A model generated the notes under the pieces. It was not told where the DNA came from. It saw only the letters and a program-made list of their open reading frames with translations, and searched no databases. Position numbers and translations under genes: made by a program. 62,230 nucleotides of DNA, from positions 1 through 62,230 of the forward strand of contig JAGCDO010000003.1 of assembly GCA_017651265.1 (NCBI GenBank), in the 5' to 3' direction. Below, piece after piece: positions 51,825-59,801 of this stretch; position 1 is the stretch's first letter; each line of letters opens with the position of its first letter. This DNA comes from Prevotella sp. (GTDB lineage Bacteria > Bacteroidota > Bacteroidia > Bacteroidales > Bacteroidaceae).

Positions 51825-53141
51825 ATGAATATGAAACAGAAAAAGTATTTCGTAATCATTCTTTTAATAACAGTTATGGGAACACTACAGGTACATGCAC
51901 AGGATCAGAATTTCTGGATATTCCTCTGCTTCGGACAGTCGAACATGGCAGGGCAGGCTCCTATAGAGGAGCAGGATTTGGTGGTGAACGACCGCTATCT
52001 CAGTATGGCTACAACCGATGGCCCTGACCGCAAGTTAGGTACATGGCGCAAAGCTGTACCACCACTTTGTCGTGCAGATGCTCATCTCGGACCAGCCGAC
52101 TGGTTCGGACGGACGCTGATGGATGTGGTACCAGAGAATGTTCGTATAGGTATCGTATCGGTGGCTGTTGAGGGTTGTCCCATTACTTTTTTCGACAAGG
52201 ATCAGAATGCGCCGCTTATCGCCAGTGAGGAGCGCGATTGGATGAACGACATTCTTGACCAGTATGGACGTGACCCTTACGAGCGTTTGCTCAGTATGGC
52301 GAAGATAGCTGCCAAAGATGGTGTCATTAAGGGTGTCTTGCTTCATCAAGGTGAGACGGATGCTTATAATGACCAATGGCGCAAGACACTGAGGAAAATC
52401 TATCGCGACCTGCAACAGGAATTGCAATTCGACTCGACTGCTGTTCCGCTGCTGGTTGGTGAGGTGATACGTGGAGAATATGGCGGCATCTGCGGTCATG
52501 CTAATCCTACCATCAATGATATTGCCAACCACTATCCGAACACGTATGTCGTATCATCCGAAGGTTGCATGCCCAGCGAAGATAATCTGCATTTTAGCAG
52601 TGAGGGTTATCGTAAACTGGGTCGTAACTATGCCCTGCGCTATTTGGAGGTTACGAATCCGCAGTTGGCAGAGATCTGCCGACAGAAAGTGAATGGACTG
52701 ACTACTAACAATGAAAGTAAATCGAAAATGACAAACGCAGAATTAAGAGAAAAGATTGGAAAGGCTTTGGAAGATATGAAAGCCAAGGCTATCGAAATGG
52801 GAATTCATGGGGTGGCCACAGCTTCTATCCTCAACAAAGGCGAGACCGTTGACTGGATTGGTGAGATGAAAGTGGTGGGGACTCCTCTTGACACAAAAGG
52901 CAGATTTAATCTTGTGGCCGTTGCATGGTCGAAATGCGGAGAAGTAATTGCTTCAGGAGCCGACAGTGGTAATCCGAATCGTAAGACACTGACAGGTGAA
53001 CTGGGGTATGCTGGTGGTGCCTACGATGAATATAAAGGTTGTAAGCTGGCTTTTGCTTTCAGTGGCGCAACTTCTGAAGAGGATCTCGTCGTGGCCAAAT
53101 ATGGCATAGAGAAGATGAAAGAGTATATTTCCGGTAAATAA
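51825..53141 (+). CDS. Exported SGNH-type acetylesterase fused to a GlcG/HbpS-like domain
   Basis: A 438-residue protein. Signal peptide (VIILLITVMGTLQVHAQ). Residues about 30-290 are a carbohydrate acetylesterase of the sialate O-acetylesterase/CE6 kind: nucleophile Ser39 in FGQSNMAGQ, GVLLHQGETDA and the DNLHFSSEG Asp-His pair. A linker (LTTNNESKSK) leads to residues 302-438, which begin with a Met and look like a GlcG/HbpS-type domain (LREKIGKALEDMKAKAIEMG, then GYAGGAYDEYKGCKLAFAFS). This fusion is not one I know. The C-terminal half could also be translated alone from the internal ATG at 52728. Confidence 0.8.
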   Translation: MNMKQKKYFVIILLITVMGTLQVHAQDQNFWIFLCFGQSNMAGQAPIEEQDLVVNDRYLSMATTDGPDRKLGTWRKAVPPLCRADAHLGPADWFGRTLMDVVPENVRIGIVSVAVEGCPITFFDKDQNAPLIASEERDWMNDILDQYGRDPYERLLSMAKIAAKDGVIKGVLLHQGETDAYNDQWRKTLRKIYRDLQQELQFDSTAVPLLVGEVIRGEYGGICGHANPTINDIANHYPNTYVVSSEGCMPSEDNLHFSSEGYRKLGRNYALRYLEVTNPQLAEICRQKVNGLTTNNESKSKMTNAELREKIGKALEDMKAKAIEMGIHGVATASILNKGETVDWIGEMKVVGTPLDTKGRFNLVAVAWSKCGEVIASGADSGNPNRKTLTGELGYAGGAYDEYKGCKLAFAFSGATSEEDLVVAKYGIEKMKEYISGK

Positions 53142-53155
53142 GTCTGTATTCCGCA

Positions 53156-53776
53156 TCAAAAGCCGTTTGCACCCTGAAAGTGCGTGTGCATGGAGTAAAG
53201 TGATTCAACCAGGGGGACATACCAAGTGCGTACTTCTTCAGCAGTAGGAGTATGCCCTCCTGGGAAGTGAAACGACTTGCTGTAATGCTTCAAGAAAACG
53301 GGTTCAAAATGCGCCAGTGTGTCTTGTTCGCCAAACAATCCCCATACCTTGTCCTTAAAACTCGGATTGCAGTGGTTGAACTGAATAGCCTCCAGTTCGG
53401 CAAACTCCTTTATCAATGTTTCGTCGATGATGAAATCCTGGTTACCGTCAGTCCTTGGCGCCTTGTACTGGTGCGCACCAATGCGTGATATCAGGAAATC
53501 TGTCATCTGAAAGTGTGGATTACCCAGCAAGGCAGGTATGCCTACTACAGGAGCAATCATCTGAGCATAGAACGAACCACAGCTGTTGCCCACCAAAAGG
53601 TTTGGCTTTTCGTGGTCTATCAACTCACAGATAAAGCTGATAGCCTCTTTGGGGTGCATGGGAAGGTCAGGCGTAAGTACCTCTGCACGACCCTCGAAAG
53701 ACTCGCGTAATGCTATTGCCGGCACACACTGACCACTAGCAAAGAAGCCGTGTAGAAAGAGTATCTTCTTATTCAT
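53156..53776 (-). CDS. YqiA/YcfP-like alpha/beta-fold hydrolase
   Basis: 206 residues. Opening LFLHGFFASGQ, nucleophile elbow GNSCGS in LLVGNSCGSFYAQ, and a C-terminal His in FPGGHTPTAE with an Asp in FGEQDTLAHFEP. This is the small UPF0227/YqiA-type esterase group. The substrate is unknown. Confidence 0.85.
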   Translation of the reverse strand: MNKKILFLHGFFASGQCVPAIALRESFEGRAEVLTPDLPMHPKEAISFICELIDHEKPNLLVGNSCGSFYAQMIAPVVGIPALLGNPHFQMTDFLISRIGAHQYKAPRTDGNQDFIIDETLIKEFAELEAIQFNHCNPSFKDKVWGLFGEQDTLAHFEPVFLKHYSKSFHFPGGHTPTAEEVRTWYVPLVESLYSMHTHFQGANGF

Positions 53777-53863
53777 AAATCTACTTATACCTGAAGCTTA
53801 CATTGCTTTATTGCCAATAACGTTCTTTTTATGCTTTTATTGTTATGTATTTTCAGGATAAAG

Positions 53864-53895
53864 TTTGCAGGTTTGGAAAATAGTACTTATTTTTG
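53864..53895 (+). promoter_or_regulatory. Promoter of the YjbQ-family gene
   Basis: TTTG at 53864-53867, 20 bp, TATTTTTG at 53888-53895; then the ATG at 53910. This rules out the in-frame start at 53865. Confidence 0.8.
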
Positions 53896-53909
53896 CATAC
53901 AGAATAATT

Positions 53910-54323
53910 ATGATACAGCAATTTGAATTAACTTTGAAACCGAAACGCAGGGGCTTCCACTTGGTGACGAGTGAGATTCTGAGTCAACTGCCGAAGCTGC
54001 CGAAGACCGGTATTATAAACATCTTCACGAAGCATACGAGTTGTGGACTGAGTCTCAACGAGAATGCAGATCCAGATGTTCGTGTGGATATGGAAACCAT
54101 CTTTAACCAACTGGTTCCTGAGAACTGTTCTCAGTATGTACACACGTTAGAAGGGGCTGATGATATGCCTGCTCATGCCAAGTCAACGCTGAGCGGGGTA
54201 AGTCTGACCATTCCCATTACTAATGGCCGTTTGAATCTTGGAACTTGGCAGGGCATCTACTTCTGCGAGTACCGCAATTATGGTGGTTCAAGGAAGTTGG
54301 TGGTAACAATTATGGGGGAATAG
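53910..54323 (+). CDS. YjbQ/UPF0047 family protein
   Basis: 137 residues from the ATG at 53910. Family motifs: IFTKHTSCGLSLNENADPDV, HTLEGADDMPAHAKSTLSG and LGTWQGIYFCEYRNYGGSR. Some members show weak thiamine-phosphate synthase activity; the true role is unclear. It has its own promoter. Confidence 0.92.
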   Translation: MIQQFELTLKPKRRGFHLVTSEILSQLPKLPKTGIINIFTKHTSCGLSLNENADPDVRVDMETIFNQLVPENCSQYVHTLEGADDMPAHAKSTLSGVSLTIPITNGRLNLGTWQGIYFCEYRNYGGSRKLVVTIMGE

Positions 54324-54368
54324 TAATTATAGTTATCTTAAAACCTGTATGAGTGTGCGAAGGTACCC

Positions 54369-54581
54369 ATGTTAATTCTTTATGTTTCCGTTTTTCTTCT
54401 GACACTGATACTATTGATTGTCTCATGGGTTGTTCTCCTTCCGCTGATGAAGGGCATCGATGAGTGCAGCTACGAGGAGTTTCAATATGCCCTGAGTGTG
54501 GGCGTAACGGCAAGGGCTCTGCACAAAGTGTGCAACGCCCTTGCACAAATACAGTTGAAAAGTTGTCGTAGGCGGACCTAA
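54369..54581 (+). CDS. Possible small membrane protein (70 aa)
   Basis: One strong hydrophobic segment (VSVFLLTLILLIVSWVVLLP) then a soluble tail (CSYEEFQYALSVGVTARALH). It lies 45 nt after the YjbQ gene and converges on the next gene. No family is recognised. It could be chance, but the sequence has a believable composition. Confidence 0.4.
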   Translation: MLILYVSVFLLTLILLIVSWVVLLPLMKGIDECSYEEFQYALSVGVTARALHKVCNALAQIQLKSCRRRT

Positions 54582-54595
54582 GACATGAAGACCGT

Positions 54596-56119
54596 TTATT
54601 TCACGACGATTTTCTTGCCGTTCACCACATAGATGCCCTTATGAGTCTGCTTTACACGCTGGCCGTTCAGGTTATATATGATGTGATTGTCCTGGAATGT
54701 GGGGATTCCCTGAACACTGGCGGCTATACCCCCTTCTTTTTCCACTTTCAGCCAGAGATTAGTCTCATAAGCATCTTTCTCGAAAATCGTGAAGGTGTAA
54801 TGACCTGGATTTCTGATTTCATACCTGTTCTCAGGGTTAGAGAGTATCGGAATGTCATAGCCGACAGCTTCATCAATACTGGTCTGTTGTATAAAGGCAC
54901 CATAGACATTATCTTCATCGTCAGTAAGGAGGAAGGTGTAGGGACCATCACTAACCATCGTATTTGTGACAGCCAAATGAAGTGAATAGGTACCGTCTTC
55001 GTTGTCCGTGAAACGATCATAATAGGGAAGAGAACCATTTTCACCAGGCACTAATAAGTAGTACGCAAAGGGGTCTATATTCACATTAAGTAAAGGAGTA
55101 TTGCTCCTGTTGTCAATCACGAAGTTATAGCCACCCGCTTTGAATACGGGGATTTGGAGCATATAGCCGCCTATGCTCAAAGGAATATTATTGTGGTTCG
55201 TTTCACTAATTTCAACCTTATCTTCTGGTACACCATAAAGGTTGTCGCCGGTGTCAGAGTCAGAAAAACAGAAGCTGAAAGAATTGTAACTAACCATCGC
55301 CCTGGTGATTCTCTTAGAATAAGAGTAAGTGCCATCTTGGTTGTCTGTGAAAATACTATAGTTGTTTTCCGTTGGCTCAAAAAAGTAGAATTCAGTGACT
55401 TTTTCAACCTTCAAAGACGGACTCTTTGGATTACCAAGATTGATTGAAAAAGTGTATTTTCCCGCCTTCCTGATGGTAAGGGGGGTAACAGTTCCAAGAT
55501 CCGAACGACTTAATAAGAAATTTTTATTCTCATTCGTAACTTCGGATGATCCATCGGTGCCGATGCCATAGGTGATACCTGACTCATCTGTAATCGTGAA
55601 CTGGTAGCCATTGGACGATGTCGCCGTTTCCTTATCCACGGTGACATCAAGGTAATAATTTCTGTTGTTAACCCTGATGAACTCACCGCCTTTCGACAGT
55701 GTGTATTTCGTTGCAGGCAATCCTTCAACAGTGACCTCACGAGTAGGTATAATAGCAATGGTCAGATTGTTACTTGTGGCACCTATGACGAAATTTTGGC
55801 CAAATGCGTCATGTGCTCTACCTTGGTTCGTTTCATTTGTCAAATAACAGTCGTAGTCATAGCCAAGACTCCCCTCTTCGTCAAAGTTCCATCCTCCTAA
55901 ATAATTGCCAGTATCATCCTCTACCCAGAATTCGTCGAACTTGTTCATTGAGAGACCAGTCACTTCATAGCGATTGGTAGAAGAATTAAAGGTGAAGGGA
56001 ACCTTTTTGGTTCCGTATTCATAAGCTAAAGTAAAGTTCCACCCTTGTGCCCATGCGTTCATTCCACCAAGGAGAGTGAGCAGGAGCGTCACTGTTAGTT
56101 TTTGTACATATTTTTTCAT
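54596..56119 (-). CDS. Secreted repeat protein with a C-terminal sorting-like tail
   Basis: 507 residues. Signal peptide (LTVTLLLTLLGGMNAWAQ). The middle is three or four related beta-rich modules of about 100-110 residues (DNQDGTYSYSKRITRAMVS / DNEDGTYSLHLAVTNTMVS; GKYTFSINL / GHYTFTIFE). The end reads IIYNLNGQRVKQTHKGIYVV followed by NGKKIVVK, a tail common on surface or secreted Prevotella proteins and similar to type IX sorting signals. The likely role is a surface binding protein. It stands alone. Confidence 0.75.
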   Translation of the reverse strand: MKKYVQKLTVTLLLTLLGGMNAWAQGWNFTLAYEYGTKKVPFTFNSSTNRYEVTGLSMNKFDEFWVEDDTGNYLGGWNFDEEGSLGYDYDCYLTNETNQGRAHDAFGQNFVIGATSNNLTIAIIPTREVTVEGLPATKYTLSKGGEFIRVNNRNYYLDVTVDKETATSSNGYQFTITDESGITYGIGTDGSSEVTNENKNFLLSRSDLGTVTPLTIRKAGKYTFSINLGNPKSPSLKVEKVTEFYFFEPTENNYSIFTDNQDGTYSYSKRITRAMVSYNSFSFCFSDSDTGDNLYGVPEDKVEISETNHNNIPLSIGGYMLQIPVFKAGGYNFVIDNRSNTPLLNVNIDPFAYYLLVPGENGSLPYYDRFTDNEDGTYSLHLAVTNTMVSDGPYTFLLTDDEDNVYGAFIQQTSIDEAVGYDIPILSNPENRYEIRNPGHYTFTIFEKDAYETNLWLKVEKEGGIAASVQGIPTFQDNHIIYNLNGQRVKQTHKGIYVVNGKKIVVK

Positions 56120-56203
56120 AAGCTGTTGATAATAGATGGTTTGCTAATTCATATTGATGCCGCAAATATAATAAAAATGTAGCTAACAAACAAGTATAAT
56201 CGT

Positions 56204-56350
56204 GGTTTTTTCGTTCTGAGGCAAGTGGGGGCCAGTATCTCGGGCGTGACGTTTATCAGTGTGCCAGGTATGGTGCTGAAGATGGATATGACTTATATCC
56301 AGACATGTCTGGGCTTTATCTTAGGTAATATGGCAGTGGCTCTCTTGTAG
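56204..56350 (+). pseudogene. Fragment of a sodium:solute symporter
   Basis: One frame reads ASISGVTFISVPGMVLKMDM, then TYIQTCLGFILGNMAVALL and a TAG at 56348. This matches the region around helices 2-3 of SSS-family transporters (usual form ASxSGVTFISVPG). Neither start nor rest of the gene is present. The surrounding 56120-56500 holds no other clear gene. Confidence 0.75.
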
Positions 56351-56493
56351 GCGGCATGACCCGTCAAATGATTTATCATGGTGATAACGGCTGGAAGTTG
56401 GAAATGTGATAATAAGGTATAATATTACTACTAAGTAGCAGCATCTAACGTCAAAAAAAGTTGTCATGTTACTACCATTTGAAAAATAATTTA

Positions 56494-56501
56494 TATCTTT
56501 G
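56494..56501 (+). promoter_or_regulatory. -7 box of the nitroreductase gene
   Basis: TATCTTTG ends only 5 nt before the ATG at 56507. If used, the transcript would be nearly leaderless. Confidence 0.55.
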
Positions 56502-56506
56502 CAGTA

Positions 56507-57199
56507 ATGAAAGAAATCATACAGAAAGCCATAGAAGCCCGGCATAGTGTAAGGGCTTACAAAGACCAGCCATTAAGCGAGGAAGTAGCCAAAAGGTTGG
56601 AAGAAGAGATAGCCGTGATCAATCAAAAAGGTAATCTTCACATACAGCTCATCCAGAACGAGCCAAAGGCCTTTCAGGGAACAATGGCTAAGTACGGAAA
56701 GTTTCGCAATGTTACCAGCTATTTGGTCATGGCTGGAAAAAAGTCAGAAGACTTGGATGAACGTGTAGGCTACTACGGTGAGCATTTGGTCTTACTCGCC
56801 CAGACGCTTGGTTTGAACACCTGCTGGGTAGGACTCAGTTATTCGAAAGTTCCAGGAACTTATGTGCTTGAGGAGGGCGAAAAGATAGCCTGCTACATTG
56901 CCATCGGCTATGGTGAGACACAGGGCGTAGGCCATAAGATCAAGACAGTCAAGCAAGTGAGTAATGCCAATGACAACACTCCGTCATGGTTCAAGAAAGG
57001 AGTAGAAGCAGCCTTACTTGCTCCTACAGCCGTGAATCAGCAGAAATTCTCGTTTGAGTATGTCGGTGTGAAAGACGGCCGCCATCAAGTACGTGCCAAG
57101 AAAGGCTTCTCTATGATTGGCTATACCCAGATGGACTTGGGTATTGCCAAATATCACTTTGAGATTGGGGCAGGAATAGACAACTTTGAATGGGTATAA
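56507..57199 (+). CDS. Nitroreductase family protein
   Basis: 230 residues. FMN-binding opening AIEARHSVRAYKDQPLSEE, a central VLLAQTLGLNTCWVGLSYSK, and a second-half motif GVEAALLAPTAVNQQKFSFE. This is the longer two-part nitroreductase type (TM1586-like NRDase). It would reduce nitro groups, quinones or flavins with NAD(P)H; the natural substrate is unknown. Confidence 0.9.
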   Translation: MKEIIQKAIEARHSVRAYKDQPLSEEVAKRLEEEIAVINQKGNLHIQLIQNEPKAFQGTMAKYGKFRNVTSYLVMAGKKSEDLDERVGYYGEHLVLLAQTLGLNTCWVGLSYSKVPGTYVLEEGEKIACYIAIGYGETQGVGHKIKTVKQVSNANDNTPSWFKKGVEAALLAPTAVNQQKFSFEYVGVKDGRHQVRAKKGFSMIGYTQMDLGIAKYHFEIGAGIDNFEWV

Positions 57200-57243
57200 A
57201 AGAGCAGACGATAAGATCCATGGTAGATATTGGCTGCTCTTTT
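57198..57243 (+). terminator. Terminator of the nitroreductase gene
   Basis: A 10-bp stem AAAAGAGCAG with CTGCTCTTTT, loop 26 nt, then a T-run. It begins at the stop codon. Confidence 0.7.
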
Positions 57244-57301
57244 TGTGTCATAGATTCTGCAAAAAACTTGTAGAAATCGTCGGCAATTCAAAATAATTCA
57301 G

Positions 57302-57309
57302 TAACTTTG
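57302..57309 (+). promoter_or_regulatory. -7 box before the 47-aa gene
   Basis: TAACTTTG matches TAnnTTTG, 48 nt before the ATG at 57357. No -33 TTTG is seen. Confidence 0.5.
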
Positions 57310-57356
57310 TCCTCGGTGAGTTTGCGAGAATTAAATAATCAAGAAATTGCGCTTCT

Positions 57357-57500
57357 ATGAAAAAGAAAACTGTCAATGAAAAGAGGGAAGTGGTCAAGGA
57401 CCTTTTCGTTCTTTGGATTGCCTTGGCTGCCCTGGGCTGTGCTGCCGTGAACCTACACATCTCCCTGAATATGCTGGGAAGGAAGGAATATCTAGAGTAA
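57357..57500 (+). CDS. Small single-span membrane protein (47 aa)
   Basis: Reads MKKKTVNEKREVVKDLFVLW followed by IALAALGCAAVNLHISLNML. A basic N-terminus and one transmembrane helix (about 16-37). It has a -7 box upstream. It could be a small envelope protein. No family is recognised. Confidence 0.55.
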   Translation: MKKKTVNEKREVVKDLFVLWIALAALGCAAVNLHISLNMLGRKEYLE

Positions 57501-57513
57501 AACCCTAAGGATT

Positions 57514-57612
57514 ATGAAGAAGATTATCATTATTGACGGAGGTCCAAGAAAGAATTTCAATACAGCTTCGATGCCGGAAAACAGATGGCGGAAAAGATTT
57601 TGGCGTAGTTGA
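57514..57612 (+). pseudogene. Flavodoxin-like NAD(P)H oxidoreductase reduced to its two ends
   Basis: The start KKIIIIDGGPRKNFNTASM is the typical N-terminus (first strand and FMN loop) of NAD(P)H-dependent flavin reductases. It then runs out of frame. The other frame of the same bases reads FDAGKQMAEKILA and a TAG at 57606, typical of the C-terminus of the same family. About 150 residues between are missing. The bases TTCGATG at the join fit both ends, pointing to a deletion between short direct repeats. Confidence 0.75.
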
Positions 57613-57623
57613 ATAAGAATGCA

Positions 57624-58775
57624 ATGGACAAAAGAAAGAAGAGTATTATAAGCATCATAGCTTTATGCCTCCTTTTAACTGGTTGCCAGTCAGAATCGCT
57701 AAAGATCAGCATCGAGAGGCAACTGAAAGAGTATCCGGAATCGAGAGTTTTGGATATTTACAAGTGTTTCTGTCAAGATAATTTGGGACCAGAGCACCTT
57801 ATTCCGAATAAAGAGGCTGCACAAAACTATCTGATGTCAGAGTTGGCAGCTTATCGTCATGATCTGGACAGTGCTTTATATGAGAAACCCACACTACGAT
57901 ATTTCTCTGTTGGCGATGAGGGTAACTATGTCCGTGTAGATTTATCGGTTATCCTGGATAGCATGATCAATACCGAGAACTATCTGGATGCGTTTGTGCG
58001 TAGTGCAAACGAGGGCGTGCATAGATCACCAGAGGAATGGAAACAGAAATGGACTGAGATAGCCGATTGTATCAGAGAAAACTTCTCTGACATCCCAAAT
58101 GCGAGTCAGGATCTTGCCTGGATTGATTCCATCATGACTGGAGATGATTTGATTATTCATCACAGCGAGGCTTTCGGCAAAGCATATCATCCTCATTACA
58201 GGATAATATCCAAGGACATCTTCGAGGCTGAAATACTACCCCTGATTCAGAACAAGAAAGTAGCTCCAGCTACTGAAGTCAACGACGCGAAAAATATGAC
58301 TGAGCAGGAAACTACCTATTTTCCTGCTATCGACCGCTATCTGGTGGATGAAATCGGAAAGCATTATTCCGAGGGCGAACACTGCGTGCCTTTCCACCAT
58401 ATCGTAGCTGTAGATGAACGAAACGCAGAAGATATCCTCATCTGGGGAGACTTCTGGGTGTTTAACTACAATCAGGTGGGAGATACACTGAAGTGTGTCT
58501 CAGGGGGCAGTCATCCTGGACTGATGCATGTTGCTCAGACTGAGAACGGCTTCAAAGTGACGGCTTTCGAACAAGTGGAGGACGGCTCCCGGTTCTTACC
58601 GACGGCCAAGAAGATCTTCGGTGACAAGTTCGAGGCCTTCCAAGCCATCAACAGCGACGAAAAGAGTCGTGAAGTGCTTAGGGCCGAAGTGTTGGGCAAT
58701 TATGTTAAGGAGCAGGGCCTATCTGTTACCATGTATCAAGACTATGGATGGCCTGCGAAGAGAATAGGTTTATGA
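57624..58775 (+). CDS. Two-domain lipoprotein of unknown function
   Basis: 383 residues from the ATG at 57624 (lipobox LLLTGC); an earlier ATG at 57609 overlaps the reductase remnant. The N-terminal domain (about 25-215) has QDNLGPEHLIPNKEAAQNYL; the C-terminal one (225-383) has AIDRYLVDEIGKHYSEGEHC and ILIWGDFWVFNYNQVGDTLK. The two halves look like separate families joined by a short linker (APATEVNDAKN). Neither has a known role. Its stop overlaps the next start by 4 nt. Confidence 0.7.
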   Translation: MDKRKKSIISIIALCLLLTGCQSESLKISIERQLKEYPESRVLDIYKCFCQDNLGPEHLIPNKEAAQNYLMSELAAYRHDLDSALYEKPTLRYFSVGDEGNYVRVDLSVILDSMINTENYLDAFVRSANEGVHRSPEEWKQKWTEIADCIRENFSDIPNASQDLAWIDSIMTGDDLIIHHSEAFGKAYHPHYRIISKDIFEAEILPLIQNKKVAPATEVNDAKNMTEQETTYFPAIDRYLVDEIGKHYSEGEHCVPFHHIVAVDERNAEDILIWGDFWVFNYNQVGDTLKCVSGGSHPGLMHVAQTENGFKVTAFEQVEDGSRFLPTAKKIFGDKFEAFQAINSDEKSREVLRAEVLGNYVKEQGLSVTMYQDYGWPAKRIGL

Positions 58776-59110
58776 AATCGGAAGTCGTTAGGATATCAGA
58801 CCGCGAGTGCTATCTGTTCGTTCATCCTTCATCCCGGTATCTGCTCGTTCAGCCCGTGGATGAGCATGATTTGCAGTCTTCAGAAAAACGGCCACTTGCA
58901 AAGTCCATCTATCTCAGCCTTGGCGACAAAGAGGAAAAGGCAAAAAATCCAGTGATGGCTCTGGTCGGTAATGCCATCCGCAAACAGCATGAACTGCTGA
59001 TGGAGCAGGAGGTGAATACGATTCTTGAATGGAACGTAGGTAATCACTTTGTGGATTCCGAGAAACGGATGGCAAAAGGTTTTGCTTGGCTCTTAAACAA
59101 CAAGATATGA
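58772..59110 (+). pseudogene. Alpha/beta-hydrolase (esterase) with an in-frame internal deletion
   Basis: 112 residues from the ATG at 58772. The first 35 (ECYLFVHPSSRYLLVQPVDE) and last 75 (IYLSLGDKEEKAKNPVMALV, LEWNVGNHFVDSEKRMAKGF) match, as I remember the family, the two ends of a Bacteroidales esterase of about 240 residues. The part with the nucleophile Ser elbow is absent, so hydrolase activity is not expected. The deletion keeps the frame, and the ATGA overlaps on both sides are intact, so it is still translated with its neighbours. Confidence 0.65.
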
Positions 59111-59445
59111 CGCTACCAAAGTTTATCATCACTATGGATGGCTATTTCCGTCTTGGTCAAGTCAACCAGCACAAGCATTTGCTGAAGCCGGGTGACCAAT
59201 GCATTGGTGGTGGCTATTACACGTTTGATTTCGTTTCCAACCGCATTATCCTTGACAGGGAGTCCTACGACTTTGGCCGTCCAAAGTGGCATTTGTTGGA
59301 AACGTTGAAGGTTCCTTCTACCTATAGAGGACTGCGTATAATCTACAAATATGATGACGGTTTTCACGATGATTTTGATGTCAGTGAAGAACTGAAAATA
59401 GAGTATTATGATCACACAGAAAATAACGGCAGCCAATGCCGATGA
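59107..59445 (+). CDS. Hypothetical protein (112 aa)
   Basis: Starts on an ATGA overlap with the preceding gene. Reads MTLPKFIITMDGYFRLGQVN, then GDQCIGGGYYTFDFVSNRII and FGRPKWHLLETLKVPSTYRG; no signal peptide. It looks like a complete small beta-rich domain of unknown function. The last residues (HTENNGSQCR) may be an artefact of fusion with the GNAT remnant that follows. Confidence 0.6.
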   Translation: MTLPKFIITMDGYFRLGQVNQHKHLLKPGDQCIGGGYYTFDFVSNRIILDRESYDFGRPKWHLLETLKVPSTYRGLRIIYKYDDGFHDDFDVSEELKIEYYDHTENNGSQCR

Positions 59446-59628
59446 GCGCAACGCCAAGCGTTCTATATCCGTAACGGATTTAAGGACACGAATGTATATC
59501 GCTCTTACAACGACATCACCATGACCATCATGATGAGAGGCGAAGGTACGTTCACCATGCAGGATTGGGATGATCTCGTCCACGAACTGCAACAGTTCTG
59601 GTGGCCTGATGACATCAAGGATGATTAG
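59432..59628 (+). pseudogene. C-terminal remnant of a GNAT acetyltransferase
   Basis: From 59461 one frame reads FYIRNGFKDTNVYRSYNDIT, then MTIMMRGEGTFTMQDWDDLV and a TAG at 59626. This is the end of a GNAT protein (acceptor motif AFYxxNGF). Just upstream, in a different frame, ANADERNAKR looks like the preceding part, so a small out-of-frame deletion lies near 59459. The N-terminal two thirds are missing. Confidence 0.7.
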
Positions 59629-59735
59629 TTTAGGTTATGGATATATTGAATGACTAAAATGTTCCTTTTTCAATAATAAGTGCCACATAGATGAAGATTT
59701 TTAGCAAAATGTGTACAAGGTAATAATAATTGTAT

Positions 59736-59743
59736 TACTTTTG
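59736..59743 (+). promoter_or_regulatory. -7 box of the CPBP protease gene
   Basis: TACTTTTG about 58 nt before the ATG at 59802. No clear -33 element. Confidence 0.5.
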
Positions 59744-59801
59744 CAACATAGATAAGATGGAGGGAAAGAGAGAATAAACAGATAAATCGGAATTTAACTA
59801 T

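Noticed and set aside
56356-56409. A 17-codon frame after the symporter fragment
   Set aside because: Too short and without recognisable likeness; it may be another remnant but cannot be supported.
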